From positions 1 through 13,041 of the forward strand of contig JAEUWP010000437.1 of the NCBI GenBank assembly GCA_018524725.1: a stretch of 13,041 nucleotides of DNA, given 5' to 3'. Both the position numbers and the translations under genes were made by a program. Below, one piece after another: positions 7,499-13,041 of this stretch (positions are counted from its first letter, which is position 1; each line of letters begins with the position of its first letter). The notes beneath the pieces were generated by a model. The model was not told where the DNA came from, did not search any database, and worked only from the letters and a program-made list of their open reading frames with translations. The DNA is from Podaxis mareebaensis. Lineage: Eukaryota; Basidiomycota; Agaricomycetes; Agaricales; Agaricaceae.

Positions 7499-9290
7499 CC
7501 TGAAGTGAACTCATTAGACGAGTTCCTTGCCTATGTGGTCTCATATGAAAGCTGATGGAAACTGACATCATACTACCATCAGGCTCTTCATCTGAATAAC
7601 AGGGGAGTAGATCCCCTGATGCATAATAATCACCCAGTACCAATTCGAGAGCAATCTAGATCTCAAATGGCATTTGTGCCCAAGAAGGTAGTGAATGGGC
7701 AGAAGCAAATGCACATTCGAGAGTTACAACAACTCTTGCATGATTCAAAGAACAAAACAGCTCGACTGGATTATAAGTCGAGCAACCACCAAGGTGCGAG
7801 GCGGCCCAGTAAACCTCTGGACCATAATGCCAATAAACCTACCAATGCCATAAAATGTTATTGCTGTGGTGGTAACCATTATGCTAGCTTGGACAAGTGC
7901 CCTTTGAAGGGTAAACCCTCACAGATTCGAGCAGCTCATACAGCAATACCTGAAGATGGAGTATCACACACAGGAGAAGAAGACAATGATCAGGCAGAAG
8001 ATGACCAGCATGATTATGAAGAAGAGGAGGATGACATTGACAAAGATCATGCATCAACACAAGCCTCAGAAGATGGGTATGCCGAAGTAACCATCATTAA
8101 ATCTGACTATGGATCTGATAGCGAGGACATGAACTTCCTCGCAAGTATTGATGATACTCCCACAGAGAGCAAAATAAATGCTCTCACTGATTACCCCGAG
8201 GAAGATGAACCTTGAAATCAATGGGTATGAAGAGTCACCCTTCGAACCAACAAAGGAAAGATACTATGCCCACAGATTGCCCCTTGCGAGAAGCAATGTC
8301 TCACATCATATATCAGTGTTAATGGCATTGAAGCCTGGACGCTCTGGGATTCAGGGAGTACGACCTCCAGGATGACCCCTGCCTTTGCTCAAATTGCTGA
8401 CATTAAAGTCAGTGAATTAGAAGATCTGCACACACTCCAACTGGGCACAGTTGGTAGTAGATCCACTGTGAAGTACAGCATGACTGCTGAATTAACAGTC
8501 AGGCCTATAAAAACCTCATTGTACCTTGACATAGTGAACTTCGATTGCTATGACATGATTATCAGAACTCCCTTTATGCATTGGCATAAAGTGAAGCTCA
8601 ATTTCGAGAATTGAGCAGTGATCATTGATGGAGTTAGCATTCCAGCTACCGACACTGTTGGTAATTCAGATATGTGGCTCTGTCGCCATCGTTTGACTGA
8701 TAAACATCAGTTGACATGACTATATGGAGGCAAAGAGCCCACTACAAATCAAGTGATGGTAGAGGACATCACCAAGGCAAGTGGAATACATGCTGGGGAA
8801 AAACTCCCCCACATGCAACTACAGACCACTCATTTTGGTCCATCTCCCCACCAAACTCAAGGACACTCCTCAAGTTGTCCCCAACTACCTCACACCTGAG
8901 GACATGATGCCCATGTCCTCCAGTGAGGAAGAAGACATGGCCAAAGACTTCAAACCCAAGAAGGGTAAGAAGAAGGCCCCTCAATCGTTGACCTCTAGGT
9001 CAACATCTTGACCAATTATTCACGACCTGCCAGGTCATAATGGCATTATTCCATCCATGTGGGGACTATGGCAACACAGCCAAGTCCATAGTCACAAATG
9101 CAACAACAGCATGCAGAACATGTTGTTGCAGCAAGTTCATTACTCGCAACAAACCAATACCGTGTTTGCCAGAGCCACTGCCACCATCACTGCAATGACA
9201 GAATACAAAGGCCAGGAGTTTGAAATCCCAGCCACTCATCCAGTTTATAAGGCAGCCTGTCACAGACTGCCTATGACCCCCCATGAAGTA

Positions 9291-9386
9291 GAGAAGCTGA
9301 TCAAGCTTCTCAATAATCATCACACCAAAGCCAAGCATCAAGCTGAGGCACACCACCTCCTGACTGAGCTATACAAAATAGCTCAG
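9291..9386. repeat. Two perfect hairpins in the X coding sequence
   Basis: 9291-9311 (GAGAAGCT/AGCTTCTC, loop 5) and 9364-9386 (CTGAGCTAT/ATAGCTCAG, loop 5). The homologous codons of element A do not form these stems, so they are lineage-specific. Confidence 0.85.
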
Positions 9387-9593
9387 CACACAGAGGAGGA
9401 GTACTATGATGATGCAATGATCTTCCTGTTGCACTATAGTGGCTTCTGCCTGGACATACACCTGTCTGGAATAACTACTGAGATAAGGGAAGAGCACCAA
9501 CTGTTGCAAGCATACAAACAAGCTTGCATCTCAAATCCCAAAAACCAGACCCAGGGCATGGGTTTCACCCAGCCCACGGGAGCCAGCCTCTTC

Positions 9594-9618
9594 AATATCG
9601 ACCATCTTGGTCAATATC
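9594..9618. repeat. Hairpin homologous to the one at 1468-1492
   Basis: AATATCGACCA and TGGTCAATATC pair except at one C-A position (which reads as a decayed CpG partner) and the outermost bases. The loop-closing pair is A-T here and T-A in element A. Confidence 0.75.
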
Positions 9619-10544
9619 TTCTTACTCATAGCTGCCTGGGGTCCAGCAACCCCATCAATGGTATTTTGTTTGAGCATAGATGGCTTGTACATCATTGAAC
9701 CACCTTTGGGTACGGCCTAGCTCACTTCTTTGGGCCACCCAAATGTGGTCCTAATTGTGCAGGCCAGGTGAGATTCACCCAGCTCTTTGCTGTCCTAGTC
9801 ACATCACTGTGACTTTATAGAGAATATATCGAGCATTGGAATGCTTGGCATCCTGAATGCCCCTTTGTCCCTCAACCAGGACCAATGTGTTACTTCTGAT
9901 CACTTGACATTGACAACAGTCAAGTGCCAAACATGAACCTCAACACCGTCACTGAGGTTCTCATCCACAATGGAGTCAACCCGTCCTAGGTCAACCATGC
10001 TTACCTCTTTGGGATCCATTACTTGGATCAATTCTATACTGGTGAACCTAGTCACCAGTCCATGTATTATGACTGGGACAATGAACACATCCATCATCTC
10101 GACCTATATGGACCACCTCCAGCCATCAAGAGATGGGACAGATGGTTCTACCCCAACAACCACGACCTTCTCAGGTTGTATTTCTTTGAACAATGAGAAT
10201 TCCTTCACACCAGGAAGGAAATGCAAGATGACCCTGGCTGGCTAAAGGCCAAGGGCCCTACTCACTTCTGCCTTCTAAGTAAGTGGGAGTACCCTCCACA
10301 CCTGCTCAAGCCCCCAACCACACCTGCAGTTGATGGGCCCAGCAATTTGACTCCACCCATTGCATCTAGTGAGGCTCAGGTCAAGGATCACCCCTCAACT
10401 GAAGCCCAACCAATGGAGGTTGATTGCCCCTCCATTCTTCATCCCGAAGGTGAGTCATCACCTACTGATGCATCTGACGACAACATTACATCATCAAACA
10501 GCTCCACACCCAGGGCTGGGGGAATCTCATTACCCCCCACCTAA

Positions 10545-10883
10545 CTTTCTATCGACAACAGGGGAGTGACCTAGTTGCTCTGCCATGTAACTACCCTCAT
10601 CAAGTCTCACAACTTGATTCCACTCACATCCCTTCCCAGGCATCACCACCTGGCTCCTATCACAGTCAAGTCTCACGACTCGACTTCCTGCACACCTGGC
10701 TGAGGGGCCTCACCCCTTTGGCCTCACCACTTATTAAAACTGTATCTGAGCGACCTAGTCATCTTGGCCATATACCCTATACCCTAAAACTGAGCATCTT
10801 ATTTGTCTTGGACCTATACCCTATCATACATGACTATTTATTAATCCTCTCCTCTCTCACACCAAGAGACCATAAAATGGTCT
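10545..10883 (+). other. 3' untranslated region of element B
   Basis: No coding frame is recognised between the TAA at 10542 and the polypurine tract. It contains pyrimidine-rich stretches and hairpins, including ATCAAGT/ACTTGAT near 10599 and AGACCAT/ATGGTCT at 10867-10883, which ends directly at the polypurine tract. Confidence 0.6.
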
Positions 10884-10895
10884 GGAGGGGGGGTG
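10884..10895 (+). promoter_or_regulatory. Polypurine tract of element B
   Basis: GGAGGGGGGGTG directly precedes the 3' LTR, the usual site for priming plus-strand DNA synthesis. It is G-rich, like the tract of element A at 2661. Confidence 0.85.
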
Positions 10896-11136
10896 TGTAA
10901 GGGTGTGCCCTTACACTTAATTCAAAAATCAATTAACCCATGTCACTGTGTTATATTTTGCTACCATCCTTGTTTACCCATCACTCCATCACATGTTTGT
11001 ATTTACTGTATATAAGGGCACTTCAGTTGTCAGGGACAACCGACCTTTGCTTGTGCCACGTAGTCTCCCAATATACAGGTTTGAACTATTTGGCATGAGT
11101 GTGAGGTCTTCTAACCATAAAGCATAAAGCTTTACA
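10896..11136 (+). repeat. 3' LTR of element B
   Basis: 241 bp, aligned without gaps to 5172-5412 (constant offset 5724) with six differences. It keeps two CpG (11041 and 11059) that are TG in the 5' LTR. The TATA-like box is at 11009-11016. Confidence 0.97.
11009..11016 (+). promoter_or_regulatory. TATA-like box in the 3' LTR
   Basis: TATATAAG at the same offset as in the 5' LTR. It could drive transcription into the flank on the right. Confidence 0.5.
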
Positions 11137-11141
11137 CAGTA
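11137..11141. repeat. Target-site duplication, right copy
   Basis: CAGTA, identical to 5167-5171. Confidence 0.95.
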
Positions 11142-11952
11142 GCAGTAATTCACAAACCTCACAAGCAGTTAATAAAATAACTCAATAGCTATCAGTGATT
11201 CTAATCAGCTTAGTGAGACAATGCAAGGAACATAGATTCATAATACTATCAAGTTAGAAATGACAAATAGTATTATACATCTAGTAGACTTAGTCAGGAA
11301 AAGCTGATAACTATTATATGCATATACTTTACCAGTGCACATATACAGTAGAAACACATACATGTCTACTACCAGAACACCCTATTGGGCAGAAAACAAT
11401 GTAGATTATAGATTATATGATTCTGTACTTGTATGCATAATCCTTTGTTAAGTCAGAAAGTTGTAACACTAGATTGTAATCACTCCTCACTTATAATATA
11501 AAAACCCCTCAATGACATGAGGTGAAGCAAGGGAATTCCTGCTGAGCTTTGCTTAGAGGGTCATTGTGTATATGATGATTGCTGAGTAATAGTTAAACAT
11601 TTATAAGAGTTTTCTTCAGTTGACATGACCTACTAGCAAGAGCCAGAACAAAAGCCTAGTAGTTCATCCAGAAGTTTCCATAAGTTGAGAATCAGAAGTT
11701 AGCTTTAGCAGGGTTAACTTCATACCAAAGGAGACTTCCCATGGACTATCAGATGAGTTATATTAGAACACTGGTCTTATACAACAAAGTCAAAGTATTT
11801 CAAGATAACTAGTCTTTTATACCACAATAGTCTACTTCTCAATAGAAGACTTTAACAAGTTAGAGAGTGACTTGGAATAAGCTTAATTCAATCAGACTTA
11901 TAATTCATATTACCTTGATTGATAGAGACTTCTATTCAAGTCTCTACCTAAC

Positions 11953-11978
11953 CAAGTAGAAACAATGCTTTCTACTTG
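11953..11978. repeat. Perfect hairpin, 10-bp arms, in non-coding DNA
   Basis: CAAGTAGAAA pairs with TTTCTACTTG across a 6-nt loop. It lies seven bases from another perfect hairpin (11923-11946), outside any element recognised here. Confidence 0.9.
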
Positions 11979-12230
11979 TTAGTGTCAATAATTTATATAC
12001 CTACAGACAGTATATCTAAGTATATCTACCATGAGATGTCATGAGAAGAATTTCTAATTAATGAAGCTTCTTCAGGTACTGAGGCTTGACTTGGGACTGG
12101 TTGAGAAGTTAATCTATACCAAGAATAGAGAGAAGAACTTTTTAAATGAAACTCCTTTTAACTTTGAATGCTTCTTTATATAAATAGAATTGAAGCTTAT
12201 CAATGATCAAAGTTATATAAGAAAGTTTAT

Positions 12231-12255
12231 ATAAAAATAGGTCAACTATTTTTAT
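12231..12255. repeat. Perfect hairpin, 10-bp arms, in non-coding DNA
   Basis: ATAAAAATAG pairs with CTATTTTTAT across a 5-nt loop. The low complexity makes it weaker evidence than the GC-containing hairpins. Confidence 0.75.
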
Positions 12256-12843
12256 CTAAACTTGAGCTTAAGAAAGATCACAAATAAGATAAACATTCAA
12301 GAGACATAATAATCTGAAAGATACAAGTACAAATAGAAACTAAAGAAAAGAAAATCATAATTGGAACATTTAGTAAATATTTCTAAGTTCATAACACTAG
12401 AGGGTTGTTGGCATGATTCTGAATAAACACTTGCAGAGTTTTGTTGAAGTCAAAGTCATATATACATGGGAATAAATGTGAATCTGTGAATATGTGCACT
12501 AGCCAAAAATATAGTGAGCTATAAACCTATACATCCTTACAATTCTAGTCATGTGGGGCCAATAACCTGTAGGCTATAGCAGGCATATATGTGTTCAACT
12601 ACAGAATAATTAGTAATGTACAAAACACAAATGACAAAATATATATACACCTCAGTTGATGGTAGACAAGTGAAGAAGCCAAATCATGTGACATTGATCA
12701 ATATAGTCCAATAATTTTTACCGGAAAACTTTATAAGGGGTTACATAGCCTAACAGTATGTTGTCCTTGTCCTGTCTAGTTGTTTCTCTGTAGTGCTGGG
12801 TTCAATTCATCTGAGGTACAAGTCTTTACTAAACTGAATCTTT

Positions 12844-13041
12844 CTAGCTCTCCAACCGGGCCTCCTCGCCTGTCCCCACATTCCAAATCCTCACCGTCCG
12901 ATCCTCCGATCCCGAGGCAACTCGCGCGCCGTCGGGCGAGAAAGTGACGGAGAACACCGAATCTGTGTGGCCCTCCAACCGGGCCTCCTCCTCGCCCGTC
13001 CCCGCATTCCAGATCCTCACCGTCCGATCCAACGATCCCGA
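12844..13041 (-). CDS. C-terminal end of a WD40 repeat protein (partial, continues beyond the right edge)
   Basis: The minus frame is open from the right edge to a TAG at 12844-12846. It encodes about one and a half WD40 units: [40 protein letters not shown], then [19 protein letters not shown] and stop. WD40 units fold into beta-propeller blades that bind partners. Near-identical tandem units of this type are known from fungal NACHT-WD40 (NLR-like) proteins involved in non-self recognition, but the effector and NACHT parts are outside the window, so that assignment is only a guess. The stop comes after a complete W/D-bearing strand, so the end may be natural. GC content and CpG are much higher than in the neighbouring sequence, and codons are in good order, unlike every other frame in the window. 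Confidence 0.85.
   Translation of the reverse strand, partial: SGSLDRTVRIWNAGTGEEEARLEGHTDSVFSVTFSPDGARVASGSEDRTVRIWNVGTGEEARLES

Larger units (their letters stand above)
6077..8719 (+). pseudogene. Element B Gag-protease polyprotein, interrupted by TGA codons
   Basis: A single frame runs from 6077 past 8719 with stops only at TGA 6656, 6767, 6929, 6962, 7199, 7331, 7553, 8213, 8228, 8612 and 8717. Order: variable polar N-terminus; retrotransposon Gag (capsid-like) domain about 7040-7560, with FNWTFEEVILALYDRF, YYDSI and FLEGIPEDMRTDLL typical of the family; basic linker; zinc knuckle 7856-7900 with CX2CX3HX6C spacing; acidic tail to 8212; aspartic protease with the catalytic DSGST at 8348 and the hydrophobic DMII motif near 8549. 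Gag would package the RNA in cytoplasmic particles and the protease would cut the precursor. The Gly expected after DMII is Arg (AGA), another sign of decay. No reverse transcriptase follows. Confidence 0.8.
8763..10544 (+). pseudogene. Element B X protein, homologous to the element A ORF; interrupted
   Basis: The frame opens after TAG 8760, a +1 step from the protease frame, and ends at TAA 10542. Inside are TGA at 9009, 9696, 9810, 9897 and 10194 and TAG at 9987. It begins with a segment matching element A (RPLILVHLP against GQPILVRPP), then an acidic patch (SSSEEED), a basic KPKKGKKK stretch, and the X domain from MWGLWQ (9057) with QQTNTVF, NNHH, IDHLGQYLL, FGYGL, FTQLFAVLV and NHAYLFG, then a Pro/Ser-rich tail. 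At 9897 and 9987 element A has Trp (TGG), so these two stops are TGG changes; others fit CGA. The position where pol normally lies suggests that X replaces or follows the lost enzymes. Function is unknown; no enzyme motif of the reverse transcriptase, RNase H or integrase type is visible. Confidence 0.75.
5172..11136 (+). mobile_element. Complete non-autonomous LTR retrotransposon (element B), 5965 bp
   Basis: It is bounded by two 241-bp direct LTRs (5172-5412 and 10896-11136) with TG...CA ends and flanked by a perfect CAGTA duplication. The internal 5483 bp carries, in order, an N-terminal segment, a Gag domain with zinc knuckle, a retropepsin-like protease and the X protein. There is no room for, or trace of, reverse transcriptase, RNase H or integrase: the interval after the protease passes directly into X. 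It therefore resembles terminal-repeat elements that keep Gag but lack pol, and it would need a partner element for copying and insertion. The LTRs differ at six of 241 bases, so insertion is not very old. Every reading frame is now interrupted, so this copy is not expected to make intact proteins. Confidence 0.95.
11142..12843. other. AT-rich stretch with no gene recognised
   Basis: No convincing ORF on either strand. It is the continuation of the DNA at 3936-5166 before element B inserted. A TATAAAA-like box lies near 11500 without a recognisable gene after it. Strong perfect hairpins occur at 11923-11946 (9-bp arms), 11953-11978 (CAAGTAGAAA/TTTCTACTTG, loop 6) and 12231-12255 (ATAAAAATAG/CTATTTTTAT, loop 5). 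Confidence 0.55.

Noticed and set aside
8615..9056. Start of reverse transcriptase after the protease
   Set aside because: The translation in all frames shows no reverse transcriptase motif such as the catalytic YXDD region; it passes into the segment shared with element A.
292..10196. TGA read as Trp or another amino acid (changed genetic code)
   Set aside because: TGG is used normally in the same frames, the relative has Arg at 1552, the LTRs independently show CpG decay, and frameshifts are also present. Decay explains this without a new code.
12781..12830. GGTTCAATTC resembling a tRNA B box
   Set aside because: No A box, acceptor stem or cloverleaf could be formed around it; a single short match is not enough for a tRNA or SINE.

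Overview
The window looks like nuclear DNA of a filamentous fungus, most likely a mushroom-forming basidiomycete. This is an inference from three things: short introns (54-62 bp) with GTAAGT-type donors and CTRAY branch sites in a decayed gene, a WD40 repeat array of the kind found in large fungal NACHT/NLR-like genes, and LTR retroelements that decay mainly by CpG deamination. There is no bacterial-type operon, tRNA, rRNA or CRISPR array.

Layout. (A) 1-2934 is the 3' part of an LTR retroelement: one long + strand frame (1-2499) broken only by TGA codons, a hairpin-rich 3' UTR, a G-rich polypurine tract and a 3' LTR (2670-2934). (B) About 3935 down to 3030 is the relic of a four-exon minus-strand gene of unknown function. 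Its introns are intact in form, but the reading frame is full of stops sitting where Gln (CAA/CAG) or Arg (CGA) codons would fit. (C) 3936-5171 is AT-rich sequence without a gene. (D) 5172-11136 is a complete LTR element of 5965 bp with 241-bp LTRs and a perfect 5-bp target-site duplication (CAGTA). It encodes an N-terminal segment, a Gag domain with a zinc knuckle, a retropepsin-like protease and then an unidentified C-terminal protein ('X'). No reverse transcriptase, RNase H or integrase is visible. (E) 11142-12843 is AT-rich sequence without a gene. (F) 12844-13041 is the 3' end of a minus-strand WD40 repeat gene, abruptly GC-rich.

How the parts relate. The X protein of the complete element is clearly homologous to the C-terminal two thirds of the ORF in the left element, although the sequences upstream of X differ (Gag-protease in one, a coiled-coil/proline-rich segment in the other). 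This points to a family of non-autonomous LTR elements that share X and probably rely on an autonomous partner for reverse transcription and integration. Three window-wide signals deserve attention: (1) an extreme density of perfect short inverted repeats (arms 7-12 bp, tiny loops) in coding and non-coding sequence alike, (2) LTR divergence confined to CpG sites, and (3) in-frame stops in the elements that are almost exclusively TGA.
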